The notes beneath the pieces were generated by a model. That model was not told the DNA's origin. It saw only the letters and a program-made list of their open reading frames with translations, and ran no database searches. Below, piece by piece: positions 1-11,260 of a DNA stretch of 54,645 bases. This DNA is from Actinomortierella ambigua (taxonomy: Eukaryota > Mortierellomycota > Mortierellomycetes > Mortierellales > Mortierellaceae). Every line of letters starts with the position of its first letter. Within the stretch, counting starts at the first letter, position 1. Location of the stretch: NCBI GenBank assembly GCA_016098155.1, contig JAAAJB010000196.1, forward strand, positions 1-54,645. The letters are read 5' to 3'. The translations under genes and the position numbers were made by a program.

Positions 1-51
<51 letters not shown>
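1..51. repeat. (TC)n microsatellite at the left end
   Basis: The first 51 bases are an uninterrupted TC dinucleotide run. A similar run closes the right end of the window, so the contig edges probably reflect assembly breaks at microsatellites. Confidence 0.95.
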
Positions 52-56
<5 letters not shown>

Positions 57-2699
57 CCTTTTGAAATCGCTTTCCCCCCTTACATTTCTTTATTGAGTAA
101 GGCAAACAAGGGAAAAGGCGGAGCTGGGCAAAAGGGACCCAACAAGGCGTCTCTACTGTGTTTGCACTAGCAGTTAGCGCGTGGGAGCTGCCGAAGTTGA
201 GTTGAGATGCCTGTATGTATGTGTGTTGCTGTCTTGTGCACAACGCGCCGTAGTCAAGGTTGCCAAGAAGCCATTTAGTTGCGTGGCAGTGTAGAAGGGG
301 CATGCACGAAAACAACCACAGGTTGTGTTTCGCGTAGTGCGTGTGTGTGTGTGTGTGTGCGTTTTTTTTGTTACCCCACGAGGGAAGGAGAGACGAGAGG
401 GATACACCAAACCTCACGAGGACAATATGGTATGAGAACAACAGAGTGAATGAAGAAAAGGGGAGCCTCACAATCTACTCCCTTCCTTCCCCCGCAACCG
501 CTGATCCTATTCTTTTGATTGGCATTTGACCCGATTAGAAAACACAACAATACTCATACTCACCCTGTGTCTCTTTCAAGGAAATGAGGTTCGTTCACAG
601 CCACACGTTCAAACAAGTTTGAGGGTCTTGGCGTCATCATTTTTGACATCCAGTTTGTTCGGATTTTCTCCGAGATGCTTATGTGTGTGTTGGCCAAGGC
701 TTGCAGTGCCACACACTTACTACCAGACATGAGTGATAGTCTGTTGCATCGCTGCTGGCTTCCCATTGGACCTAGAACTGCCTTTCTCTCTCTCTCTCTT
801 TCTCTCTTTCTCTCTTATTTTCTGATCTGGTGTGGAGATAGAGAGAGGATGGAAATTTTCAGTGGCGTGGGACCCCACAAGCAACACAGCTGGTCAGTCA
901 GTCGTCGAAACCCGTGCCTTGGCAACAGCCCATCAGCTTCTGAGTGGCAAATCAAGGAGGCGAAGGGGGCCGAAAGGAGTGTGTTTGTGTGTGTCTGTGT
1001 CAGTTTCTGTATGAGCGCGTGAATGAGAAGGAGCCAGGAGTCGTCGATTTGCTTTTTTCAAGACGTCACAACTTGCCCAACGGTGATTGGTGGGGCCCCT
1101 CACAAAAAAAAATCCACGCCCCTCTTCGTCCAACCTTGAGCAACAAGAGCCACACCATTGTGGAGGGTCTCGCGTCCATAATTTGGCCTGCAACCTGTGT
1201 ATTTTTGACCCATGCTCTGATCTTTACTCTGCACCAACTGCTGGACAACAACAAAAAAAAAATAAATGAACTGCACGAGAGCTCGAAGCTTGCTCTTTTA
1301 TTTTTTATTTTTTTTCCCCGCCCTCTTACTTTTCCCTCATACGTGTCACGATATGCTTCCCAGCATCGGGAAAACAAAAGACACATGAGAAAAAAGATAC
1401 GAGGGTGAACAAGAGAGAGGAGAGAGACAGGAAGAGAACCAGCGCATGGATGATCGATCCTACGTATCAGTAGAGCAGATGTGGCCACTTCTTACGGAAG
1501 CTCCTACTTTGCTGGGTTGACCCGCTTTTTTGGTTTTTAAACAAAGAAGGAAAGGAAACACCACAATGGTCAAATAGTACATACATGCATACAACACTCG
1601 ACATGCGGTGCAGCCGAGGGAGTGCCGATCGTGCTCACCTGATGTGCTCTACCCGTCTCCTTGGAGTTCTCTCCTGACAGAAAAAGCTACCCCGATGTTG
1701 GGGAAGCCATGTGCATCTTTTCTTTCAGTCTCCTCGCTTCTTCGGTGTCTTCTCCTTGATTGGAGTCTTTGTCACTCTTTTCTTCTAGCATTATTAAGCT
1801 CCTTCGCAGCATCTCAGCATCATGCATGGTAGCAGCAAAAGAAGCAAAAGAAGTAGCACGCTCCTCGTCCTCAAACGAGTAAGAGTAAGAGTAAGGACTT
1901 GTAATTCACCACACTACGCGTCGCAACAAAATTATTGGTAGGAAGTGCAAACACCTAAAACGGTGGCAGTAACGCGTTTATTCTCAAAATACACCCTTGT
2001 TGTCAGAGTGCGTTTCAATGGCTGTGAAAACGCCGCTAGTTTAGCGTTCATACTGCCCGTATGTAGAATGATAGTGGCGCTCTGCAGAATGCTACATACA
2101 TATGGATCATTTGTCACTTGGAGGTCAGCTCAACAAACCCTAATAGAATCTCGGATAGGTAGTAATAAAAAATGAAAGGTATGTAATAATGAAAAAGTGG
2201 TACCAGGAGCATAGAGTGCTGGAGCAAATCATGCTCCTAAAGTGGCATATGTTCTTCCCCGTACCTCCTTCACCCATGCAATACAAGATTCCAGGCCACC
2301 ATAGGCGTGGACTACTAGATATATTCCATCTGGTCGCCCCTCTTGGTCCTCTATTGCATTTCGGTGAAGAAAGAGGGTGAGCGGACGAGTTTACAAAGCC
2401 TCATGGGCGACTAGGTGGAAAGAGTCGCCTCGGTATGGTGGCCGTACGTGGAGATCGGGTGTGAATGTGAAGAAAAGTTCTACACTGGGTGATTCTTTTA
2501 TTATTACTGAGGAGACAGCAGCATGCTTTTAAAGAACAAAAAAGAAACGACACATGCACACTTGTGGGATTATGGAAGTGGCAAAAAAATGGGCGATTGT
2601 TTGGATATAGGATGCCTCTTCCTTTCCCTCTCCTTGATACGTCCATGAGAAACAACAGCAACAACAAGGAATATGAATAAGCGCATACGCCAGTATCTT
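52..2699. other. Intergenic, no gene recognised
   Basis: About 2.6 kb downstream of the Rab18 gene. It holds short TC runs (about 785-815), a GT run (about 340-360) and A/T homopolymers. The open frames here are short, low-complexity and lack recognisable motifs. A 46-codon ORF on the minus strand (1687-1827) is charged and helix-like but unsupported; it is listed under findings. Confidence 0.6.
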
Positions 2700-3966
2700 T
2701 TAACACAGGCATCCTGCAGTATCCTGGTTGACATTCGCATCAGGTTGCAGGCGCACACTGGCCGGTGCTTGTTTCTTCCAGAGGCTTGGTGTGTCAATGA
2801 TCTGTTGAACGAGCTCTTCAAATGCCTGTTGAACGCCAAGCTTTGTCTTTGCACTACATTCGACAAATAGCGTCTGCAGCTTTCGCGCCATCTCCAAGCC
2901 CTCCTGTTTGCTGACTTGCCGTGCTGATTCCTACAATATTTGGAAGGATAACATAAATCGATAGCAGAGAGGCATATTGATGAGTACAAGAAAGAAAAAA
3001 AAAACGCCGCGGGCAGACTGAAGACGAAATAGTCGCCCCCCCCCCCGCCCTTCCACTCACACACAGAAGAGAGAAGTCCTCGAATAATAACTGTCATGTG
3101 AGCAATCACATACCCTGTCAACTTTGTTGCCAACGATCATCTTGACAACCTCCTTGCTGGAGCAGTATGTGTTGAGCTCGTTAAACCATGTCTGCAGTTG
3201 ATCAAACGAATCTCGGTTGCTCACGTCGTACACTATAGAGAAAGAGAGGAAGGAGAGTGATGATGGTGGTGTAAGTTCACACGAGGTTGCCTCGAACTTG
3301 AGCGCAAAGGGGTGCAGCTGAGAAAAAAAAAGAAGTCCATACCAAGGATGACGCCTTGTGCGCCTCGATAATAAGATGATGTCAAGGTGCGGAAACGCTC
3401 TTGTCCTGCGGTGTCCTAGAGGAGGATCATTGGACCATAAAACAAGGCGAAAAATGGGTGAGTAGGGCGTTCATTCATTCTGTAGCACTCGCACTAGCCA
3501 TTTCAAAGGAAGCCAAGAAAAGTGAGAGCAGACAAGACGAGAGTGCCCGGATCAAGGGAGTGGTGCTGTAAATGCAGAGCAGGTTGAAGGGAGAGAGAGG
3601 TAGCAAGGCTGGCCAATGATACGATCATATGACAACGATTTTTTTTTTTTTTTTTGGGAACTCGACGGGGTTGGTGCCACGACAACACTTCGAGTCAGTC
3701 TTGTCTGTCCTTCCACATTCTGGGAGTGCCAATGAATGAGCATGAGCAATGGAAAAGGCAATTACCCAGATAGTCAACTTGTACTTCTTGCCTTCGACGT
3801 CAATGACCTTGACCTTAAAGTCGACGCCAATAGTTGCCGAGACCTCGTCTTGGGGCAAGAAGGTGCCCTCGGTAAACTGCAGAAGCAGGCTGGACTTGCC
3901 TACGCCCGAGTTGCCAATGAGCAACAGTTTGAGGGTAGCAACGGTTTCGGAGTTAGACTCTGCCAT
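2700..3966 (-). CDS. RAB18: Rab18-like small GTPase (207 aa, 4 exons)
   Basis: Small Ras-superfamily GTPase of the Rab18 class, which in other eukaryotes acts in ER, Golgi and lipid-droplet membrane traffic. The exons are 3966-3766, 3415-3343, 3232-3114 and 2930-2700, totalling 624 bases. The P-loop GNSGVGKS is at residues 18-25, the switch I segment carries TIGVDF, switch II DTAGQE starts at residue 68, the guanine-specificity motif NKVD is at 127-130 and the SAK motif is at 157-159. The chain ends in CLC, so Cys205 and Cys207 can be doubly geranylgeranylated. [19 protein letters not shown] and the FEELVQQII stretch near the C-terminus follow Rab18 more closely than Rab1 or Rab8. The start is the only ATG giving a normal Rab N-terminus. 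The gene is divergent from CSN3, with 279 bp between start codons. Confidence 0.95.
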
Positions 3967-4245
3967 GTGGGTATGAATGAAGCTTGATTGGTTCTATGCT
4001 AGACCAGGAATTGGGGAAGGAATGAGCCAGAGAGTTGGAAGGTGAAGAAAGGAGTGGTTAGAGGTTCGCTCACAAGGTGTGCAAGCGTGTGACTGTTTCG
4101 TGGAGGGGACGTGGCCTTTGCAGCGACAAGGTCGCGACGGAGACGCAGCAACCAAGGGTTGGCGCGCCTACTCTCCTCTCTCTCTCTCTTCTTTTTTTTT
4201 TTTTTTACCATTCATCAACTCCACGCCTACTATCTCTCTCAACCA
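3967..4245. promoter_or_regulatory. Shared Rab18/CSN3 divergent promoter
   Basis: This 279 bp gap is all that separates the two start codons, so it must hold both promoters and both 5' leaders. I see no TATA box. A TC run followed by about fifteen T residues (4168-4206) lies just upstream of the CSN3 start. Confidence 0.6.
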
Positions 4246-6732
4246 ATGGCCCCCAAAGATATTACACTCGAGGAGGTTATCGCCAGCATTCTGGCCGCAA
4301 ACTCTACCACTTTCATCTCAAAGAAATTGGCGCCATTGCTCAATGAGCTTGACGACCAAGTCTTCCAGGTTCGCGCGCATGACCAGCCAGACCCGCTGGA
4401 CATGATTACGCCCGAGCAGCACTCGCTTGCATACCTTTACTTCTTGTAAGGATGCATCGAAGAAAGAACATTATGACTTATTGGCACGACATTGGACTCT
4501 TACTCTGTTTTACTGACTAGTCGTCTTCGTTGGTTGTTGCCACTGCACCTTCAACAGGACAGCGCGGTGCAAGCACTCGGCAGGATTCAACCCGGCATTG
4601 TTCAGGAGTGTGTGGAATTTCGTCAATGTATTTGACCCGGTCCAAATTCGCCTCACACCAGACAAAGGCATGTGAATGTGTTGATGACATGCACCACGAA
4701 ACTCAACTACGACGTACCTACTAACTGGGGCCTCGACACTTCCACCAAAAAAAAATAACTAATAATATAGCCCTCAGCTTTGCAGAGGCGTTGGTGAATG
4801 TGGCAAGCGATTCACGACAGGTATATCCCGGGACGCATTTCTCGAAGAAAACGTGCGCTCAGTGCAGGTCTATTCTCCTCATCATCATCACCATCATCTA
4901 ACATCAAACGGCGTTTTCTTATGTTGATACTAGACGTTCATTGCTCTCCGTCCCTTGGCAACATTTATCCAGCGTCTCCAGACATCCCCAGGGCAACTCA
5001 CGATGCTTCACCCTTTGCTGGCGAAGGTATGCCCGTGTAGTCACTGCAGCTGAGAAAACATGGCACATAAAATGAGTATCATGAGCTACAACGAATGCCG
5101 CCTATTGTTCCCTTCTAGACTTCTCTGTCGGCCCAGTCATTTCACGATATCAAGCCCATCCTTGACAGCGACATCTCAGACGTGGACCCGAAGGCGCCAT
5201 CGAATGTATGAATGCTTCAAGTTGTGTGTAGGTATGCTTAATTTTTTTTTTTTGATCATGTTCACTAACTGCTGCAGAACTTGTCAAACATTAGCACACG
5301 AATATCAACTACCGCGACTTTTTGTTGTATCATTACTACGGAGGCATGATCTACACCTATCTGAAACAGTTTGACCGCGCTGTTCACTTTTACAAGATTG
5401 TAAGTGGGAGGTTCGACTCGCGATTTCAAGCATCTAGTCCGTGTGTGTTCAATGTATCGTTGTACTTACACACGCGCTTCTTGTATGTGATAAACATCTT
5501 TTTACTAGGTTGTTTCTGCTCCTGCAGAGGTTGCAAGCGCCATTCAGATCGAGGCCCACAAGAAGTTTGTGCTTACAAGCCTTCTTCAATATGGCAAGGT
5601 AAGGACCCACAAAAGTCCCACAATCGCATTGATCATGGAAACCTTGCTGTGGTAGATGTCGAGTTAACAATTGAATGATGGACCCATGGATGATGGCTAG
5701 GTTAAGACACTGCCACGATATATTTCGGGTTCGGTGGTGCGGGCGATCAAGCATATGTGTGCGCCGTACAGCGATTTTGCGGCGGCGTATGAAAAGTCGA
5801 TTGCCGGGCTGCGCACGGAGGCGGAGCGTAACAAGAGTCTGTTTGTGCGGGACCGCAACTATGGGTTGGTGAAACAGTGCATGGAGGCGTTGTATAAGCG
5901 CAACATCCAGGATCTGACACGGACCTATCTGACATTGTCATTGCGGGACATTGCAGAGCAAATTGGACTTGGATCGGACGATAAGGCGATTCGTCAAGTG
6001 GAGGGTATCATGATCCGCATGATTGAATCTGGCGCGGTCTTTGCGACGATCAGTCATGAGCACCGGGGTGGCATGGTATCGTTCTTGGATGATCCAAACC
6101 AGCATAACACCACGGTCACAATGGAGATGCTCAACGAGCAGATCCAACGCGCGACGCAGATCACAGCCAAGCTGGTGAAGATGGATCAGACAATCTCAAC
6201 ACTACCAGCCTATCTGAAGGTGAGTTGCGATGGATTTGGAGAAGAAGAGTCTTATTTCATATGCCAGCCGTTGGATTTTGATGGCATTTCAGCCGCGACT
6301 GATAAACGTCCTTTTTTGTTTTGTACGATATAGGTTGGACATGGTAGCCACCATGTTGATCGAGGCTCCTTCTATGGCGATGATGACTATAGCATGCAGG
6401 TCGGATTTGATTCCTACGGTGATGATGGTAACCAAGCACCTTTTTCATTTGCTTTCTTTCTGTTTGCCTGGGCAAAGATGTGATGAAGAGTCTGGACGGA
6501 GGGAGGGGAGTTTTTTTTTTTCCCCCTTTTCTTGTCGCCATCCCGCCTTATCTATTTCCCTCTCAGTGCTGTATGTCCTGACATGTGCTTATTTTCTCCC
6601 TTCCATTGGCAATAGAAAGCTACCCCTAGTCAATCCAAGCGACAGCTGAAACGACGGCGGCAAGGACAAGAGGCCCATGACGGCAGTGGTGAAGGCGAAA
6701 GCGTTACCGATGGAGTAAAGAACATGATGTAG
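4246..6732 (+). CDS. csn3: COP9 signalosome subunit 3 (485 aa, 10 exons)
   Basis: PCI-domain subunit of the COP9 signalosome, the complex that removes NEDD8 from cullin-RING ubiquitin ligases. The exons are 4246-4445, 4558-4671, 4778-4820, 4934-5026, 5119-5205, 5295-5399, 5509-5598, 5701-6219, 6334-6427 and 6620-6732, totalling 1458 bases. CSN3-type motifs include HYYGGMIYTYLKQF, the stretch MGLVKQC-like (YGLVKQCMEALYKRNIQ) and TLSLRDIAEQIGL in the PCI/winged-helix region, then GGMVSFLDDP and KMDQTIS in the C-terminal helix. The first two introns need care: the acceptors at 4556-4557 and 4776-4777 keep the frame, whereas nearer-looking AGs create false stops. The last acceptor (6618-6619) is the only one giving an open basic tail, so the final 38 residues are less certain. 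An AATAAA signal follows at about 6858. Confidence 0.93.
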
Positions 6733-6857
6733 AAGAGGAAGGGAGGCAGGGTTCTATTCGCAAACCCGATGAACACAATGTTGGCGCATGCTTTTTATTT
6801 TCCCTCCCGAGAAACCGCGATCCAGTCGGCGAATCATGATGAACATCGTTTGAAGCA

Positions 6858-6863
6858 AATAAA
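6858..6863 (+). terminator. Poly(A) signal AATAAA for CSN3
   Basis: Canonical AATAAA about 125 bases after the CSN3 stop codon. Confidence 0.6.
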
Positions 6864-7006
6864 ATAGGACTCCCCTCGTTTAGATGATATTATATTCATA
6901 CTACCAACTACTACAGTCCACGCTGGCAGCTTGATCGTGACCATAGGACAGGAAACAACATGGTGCGAGTACCTCTCCTCGTTCCTCGAGAACGTCATAC
7001 AGTTGA

Positions 7007-7216
7007 TCAACTCTGAGCAGGGACTTTGATCGGGTTAGAGAATAAAGGGGCACGAGCCAAGCTTGCGTGAGCGACCTCGTCCTCGAAGGAACACTGGCCC
7101 GTGCCGGACAATATTTTGACGCCAGCAGTCTTATTATGTAGCGTAGCAAAGGACGAAATGCCGCAAGTTCGGTGTGCATGGACAAAAGCAGAAAGTGCAA
7201 TCTGGGATGCAGCCAT
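7007..7216 (-). CDS. Possible small protein (69 aa), unassigned
   Basis: ATG-initiated frame starting MAASQIALSAF and ending FSNPIKVPAQS. It has good C-ending codon use in its last third and lies about 85 bases downstream of the TATATA element at 7301-7306 when that is read on the minus strand. No family is recognised and no transmembrane segment is evident. An overlapping 174-codon frame on the same strand (6901-7425) competes with it, so at most one of the two is real. Weak candidate. Confidence 0.2.
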   Translation of the reverse strand: MAASQIALSAFVHAHRTCGISSFATLHNKTAGVKILSGTGQCSFEDEVAHASLARAPLFSNPIKVPAQS

Positions 7217-7300
7217 TGAACAAAACACACCACTAAGAGTTCGACCCCAGCAACCAGCACATTCTCACAGTCGAGAACAGTGATAATCAGGGGTGCCGAG

Positions 7301-7310
7301 TATATAAAAG
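7301..7310 (+). promoter_or_regulatory. TATA box (TATATAAAAG)
   Basis: Textbook TATA element read on the plus strand. The only ATG frame soon after it is a 35-codon ORF beginning MTGRLQTAP at about 7424, which ends at 7531. On the minus strand the same bases read CTTTTATATA. Which direction it serves, if any, is open. Confidence 0.4.
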
Positions 7311-7812
7311 AGAAGAGGTGTCCTCTGAGGGTCTCGACACCCCTGAACATTAAACCAGAGGCCGTCCCGAGGTGCGTTGAGTCGGATTCTTGGGTGCCGC
7401 GAGAAGCGGTGTTCCCGCCATCCATGACGGGGAGACTGCAAACTGCGCCACTAGCCAGCTACCACCAGCATGCGCTTGTGACTGACGAGCATTCGACGTC
7501 CAAGCATTGCTGCGCTCCAATGGTGCTATGAAGTACACCAATTAGAGCACCCCTTCATTCTTGCTGGGTATTATTACACTCTTCGCGATCGTGTTAACGT
7601 CGCTATGAACAGGGGGGGGGGGGGGGGACATTTTCCGTCTTGTAAGCGCCAAAAAAAAGTCGGATTCGCCGCACTTCTCTGCATCTGAGCAAACGTTTGC
7701 ATGAACCTATACGCACGTCAATAAACCAGTGGAGCGGTCCCTAAAAGAAGATGCGCATACAAAAGGTCTTGTCCCAATATGAATGAAAAGGCTCATATAT
7801 TATATAAGTACG

Positions 7813-8914
7813 CTAGTTGTATAGTAAGACACCAACGGTCAAGAAGACGATTAGGCCCAAGACACTCGAGCCACCTAGAGCGGCCCATGAATTGAGCTGG
7901 TGTCGACGGGTAGAGATGGCGTCGTTTCCAAAGATACCAGGGGGAAGGCCCGTGGGGAGGCCGCTAGGGCTGGGGTTGGCGGATGGGGTGGCCGTCTGAG
8001 GGGAGGCGGTGGCAATGGTCTGGTTGTATTTTTTAGGGAACTGAGCGGCACAGTTGCGCCCCTTGCAATTTTCGTAGCAAGGGTTGTCGCCTTGTGCACA
8101 GCGGTGTGTGCAAGCCTCGACGTCGTAAGTACACTGGAAGAATGGAATCGTGTATGTATATTCTTTTGTGTGTGTATGTGTGTGTATGTGTGAGGTGAAG
8201 TTAAGGAGAACGGATGCATGGCAAATTGAGAAAGGGGGTTAGACATCGTACACCACACATTCCTGATACGGGCCGTTGTTCTTTGGGTTTTAGTAACATT
8301 TGATCCAAAGCACCTTTACTTACCACTAACATTCGGCGAAATGTTGTTTTGGCAGACACACGAGTATGCGAGGGTCATCGTATCACACTCATTCTGTTGG
8401 GCTGCCATCTGGCTCGTCAGTTCCTGGCATACGTTCGTACTGCCACCCTCGAGATACGATATCATCAATCCGGTATTGTATGATTTGTTTCGTTGCAATA
8501 GATGGCCAGATAGAACACAGGTGTAAAGAAAAGTAGGAGAGAGCAAGGCATGGTTCAGATAAGTAAATCGCTGGAGCATTGCGTTTTCAGGGACGAGTGT
8601 ACAACATACTGATCTCTTTCATGTTGACTGATTGTTGAGTAGCAGTGGGTTCGACATACCAGAATCCAACTTGGTTTTCGCACCATGTAGTCTTCGTTCC
8701 GTTGTCAACATCCAATGCTATTTTATGTGTAACAGTGGTGATGGTGTAGAAAATAGATCGTAGTTTGAGCAAAATGTGTAAGGGACGTTCATCGAAGGGA
8801 TCCGTAGTGATTAATTCAAGTGATATATCTCGTACGATTGAATGCAATGACGCAGAGCATTGAGCTCAATAGGGCAGCAATGGCCAGGACAATGATCTTG
8901 AGCGACTGAATCAT
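7813..8914 (-). CDS. DUF7707-type secreted GPI-anchored protein
   Basis: Small cysteine-rich cell-surface protein. Exons 8914-8836, 8717-8660 and 8439-8324 join cleanly, and the last exon is 8133-7813. The junction between 8324 and 8133 is unresolved and may hide one small exon. Residues 1-25 form a hydrophobic signal peptide. The mature part has the spacing typical of this fungal family: TTWCENQVGFC, then CQELT, NECDTMTLAYSCVCQNN with SPNVS, then CTYDVEACTHRC, NPCYENC and GRNCAAQ. A Pro/Ser/Thr stretch follows, and the hydrophobic end VLGLIVFLTVGVLL fits a GPI signal. No enzymatic residues are visible. The role is probably cell wall or surface; this family has no established biochemical function that I know of. 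Confidence 0.75.
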
Positions 8915-9021
8915 GGTTGACTGCGAGGATTAAGGTGAGCAGTTTACGCAAAAAATGGAAAAGAAGAAAAAGGGCGAGGTTGAGGAGGAACTGAAAGACA
9001 ACCGACAAATGAAAAAGGAAA

Positions 9022-9024
<3 letters not shown>

Positions 9025-9080
<56 letters not shown>
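9025..9080. repeat. (GA)n microsatellite
   Basis: About 56 bases of AG repeat, lying 110-165 bases upstream of the DUF7707 start codon. Confidence 0.9.
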
Positions 9081-9084
<4 letters not shown>

Positions 9085-11113
9085 AAGAGAAGAGAAAGAG
9101 AAGAGAAAAAGTGGTTTAGAAGAGTGAGAACAATTAAAAGGGCGCCAAAGGGAGGCAAAGGTAGGTGCAAGTGACAGAGCGTTGAAAGACGAGATTCAAG
9201 AGCGAATGATGACGAGAAGAAGGATGAGGAGGTGTGTGTTCAAAAATCAAGAAGACACTCATCGAGTCCAATGCGGACTTGTGGTGCCTCTTCTCATCTC
9301 TTTCTCCTTTCGCTTATGTACCGATGTAATTCAACGACTATTATCCCCAGATCCTAGAATCCGGCAAGGAGCTGGGCCGAGCAGAAGATGCCACATAGGG
9401 TAGTGACTAAAGAAAGTGACACAGAGAGGGGAGGGGGAGGATGAGGCGTACAGTGCAGAGTTAGGGAGGAATGAGGACGAGGAGGCACATCTGCAGTGCC
9501 AGAGGCGATGGCCAATAAACAAAAGAGACAGACAGATGGATGAATGGGTGCTGCATTGGCTCCCAAGGGCCACGCAAAAGGAAATTGAGGAGTCAATGCA
9601 CCTGTTCAGGGGAGCGGTGCCGCCCCCGACAGGTCTGAGTGAGGGGGAAGGGGAGACAACACAAACTCTAGGAAACGCCCAGGGACAAGGCCTGACTGAA
9701 GCACATGTTGTTTGCTTAACAACCCCCTCGTTCTTTCTCTGGCACTCTCTCAACATGGTCTTTTACTGAGTGGTTGGCCAGGCTAGAACGCGTTTTTGTT
9801 TACCATCTGGCCATCCACAAGTGGTAGAGACGATACAGGGTCTCTTGAATCCTGTCTCATCTCTTCAATGAGAGGCACTAGGCAACTTGGACGCCTAGCT
9901 ATGTTTGGAGTGTATGTTGTGCTGGTGGTGGGGGGCGCAAATCGTCTCTTAAACACTTGATGGAAAGGGAAAACAATCAATGACACTGGGAATGACCTTT
10001 CCATATTTTGCACATGGTGGTGTATTACATGTTTGGCTGTTTCAAGTCAGCCATAGTCTCGCTAGAAAGATCTAGTCAACGAAGGTGGGTGGGCTTATGA
10101 AAAAAAGTGGGTTTTATGGGAAGGTGGACAAGGATCCGACTGCGAGCCGTCATGGCTAGTGGACCAAGCCGTGCACCACCACTATGTTTCGACGGCCGAG
10201 AGAGCTAGAGAGAGAGAGAGAGGGAGTAAGACTCCTGCTTGAGGAATGAGGATCAACTAATCTTACTCTTGTCCATGAGCAAAACACACACTCACCTTCT
10301 TTTCATGCTGTGCATGTGGGGAGAGGGCTTGTTTCGGAGAGGGCAAAGAAGAGATGGTGTGAAATACAGAGACTAGTCGGGAGCAGAGAGTGCCTCTTTG
10401 TAGTGAGATCTCGATATCCGAGCTGAGTGTCACATATCAACCCCAGTTCCTTTCCCGTTTACTTACAACACTGTGGTGTATATCAGTTTCTCACCTCATA
10501 TGGACCAAAAATAGGGAGAAGGAAGATAAAACATGTGTGCACAAGGGGTGTCATACTAAGCAGATTGAGCAAAGTCAAAGTGCCTATGTTAGAGGGTTTT
10601 TATCTTCATGGGGTGTGGTATTGATAAACCATCTTCATTCTTCCATCCCGTCCCTCCACTATTGGAGGCTGCATTCGATGATGTCCATAGCCCTGGCGCC
10701 ATAATCACGCGTAAGGAAACAAATTTGCTAGTCTGTTGTGTTGCTCTTCTTGGGTACAGGCACATCCTCCGTTTCTGTAACACAACTCTCAAAGGACTTC
10801 GACGAGAGATGCGATTGGTTAAACAGTCAAGACTTCCGCTTGTACACGATACCAAAGTGGACCAGTCCCAACGAAGACCACTATTTTTTTTGGTTTGCGC
10901 GGGCTGTTAAAAGGTGGAGAAAGAGAGAAAGAGGTCGGAATCCAGAAGAGAGCATACCGGTGTTGTGGAGACAGTGTGGAGCGCAAAGTGGCTGGAGAGG
11001 GCGGGAAACGGCTCTTTGCCGCCCTTCACCCACTCGCACCCCTCAGGTTCCCCTCATGCTTCGTTATGCCGGGGAGCGATTGTACTGGTTGAACAAAGTG
11101 ACCGTTACAACTG

Positions 11114-11120
11114 TATAAAA
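11114..11120 (+). promoter_or_regulatory. TATA box of the acyl-CoA synthetase gene
   Basis: TATAAAA lies 141 bases ahead of the start codon. It is followed by a pyrimidine-rich leader and an A-rich context (AAACAAAC) immediately before the ATG. Confidence 0.65.
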
Positions 11121-11260
11121 GGCACAGTGTGCTCTCATGACAACAGGCATACAAACAACATATCTTCTTTCTCTTCCTTTCCCTTTCTTATTCCTGACAC
11201 CTCACTGTCCATACTCACGCTCTCACGCCTCCCATCTCGAAGCAAACAAAATAAACAAAC

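Larger units (their letters stand above)
6733..7812. other. Intergenic between CSN3 and the DUF7707 gene
   Basis: Contains the CSN3 poly(A) signal, a strong TATA box (7301-7310), two small ORFs flanking it (listed separately) and a run of 16 G (7612-7627). Nothing else was recognised. Confidence 0.6.
8915..11260. other. Intergenic, 2.3 kb, microsatellite-rich
   Basis: Contains a long GA run (9025-9080) just upstream of the DUF7707 gene, a second GA run at about 10201-10222, and the promoter of the acyl-CoA synthetase. ORFs here lack motifs. One frame (10738 onward) starts LLFLGTGTSS but does not continue as any enzyme; see rejected items. Confidence 0.6.

Noticed and set aside
4600..4640. 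Apparent frameshift in CSN3 near the TTT at 4618-4620
   Set aside because: It arises only if the acceptor at 4519-4520 is used. With the acceptor at 4556-4557 the reading FLTARCKHSAGFNPALF continues without any shift and matches the expected CSN3 helix.
4664..4777. GC-AG intron in CSN3
   Set aside because: A GC donor was needed only with the acceptor at 4770. The ordinary donor at 4672 with the acceptor at 4776-4777 keeps the frame and the FAEALVNVASD segment.
5407..5420. tRNA B-box-like GGTTCGACTC
   Set aside because: It lies in a CSN3 intron; there is no matching A box, anticodon stem or acceptor stem around it.
10738..10910. Frame starting LLFLGTGTSS, like the first strand of metallo-beta-lactamase-fold enzymes
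   Set aside because: The next residues lack the histidine-rich metal motifs and there is no ATG in the frame nearby. Too little for even a fragment call.
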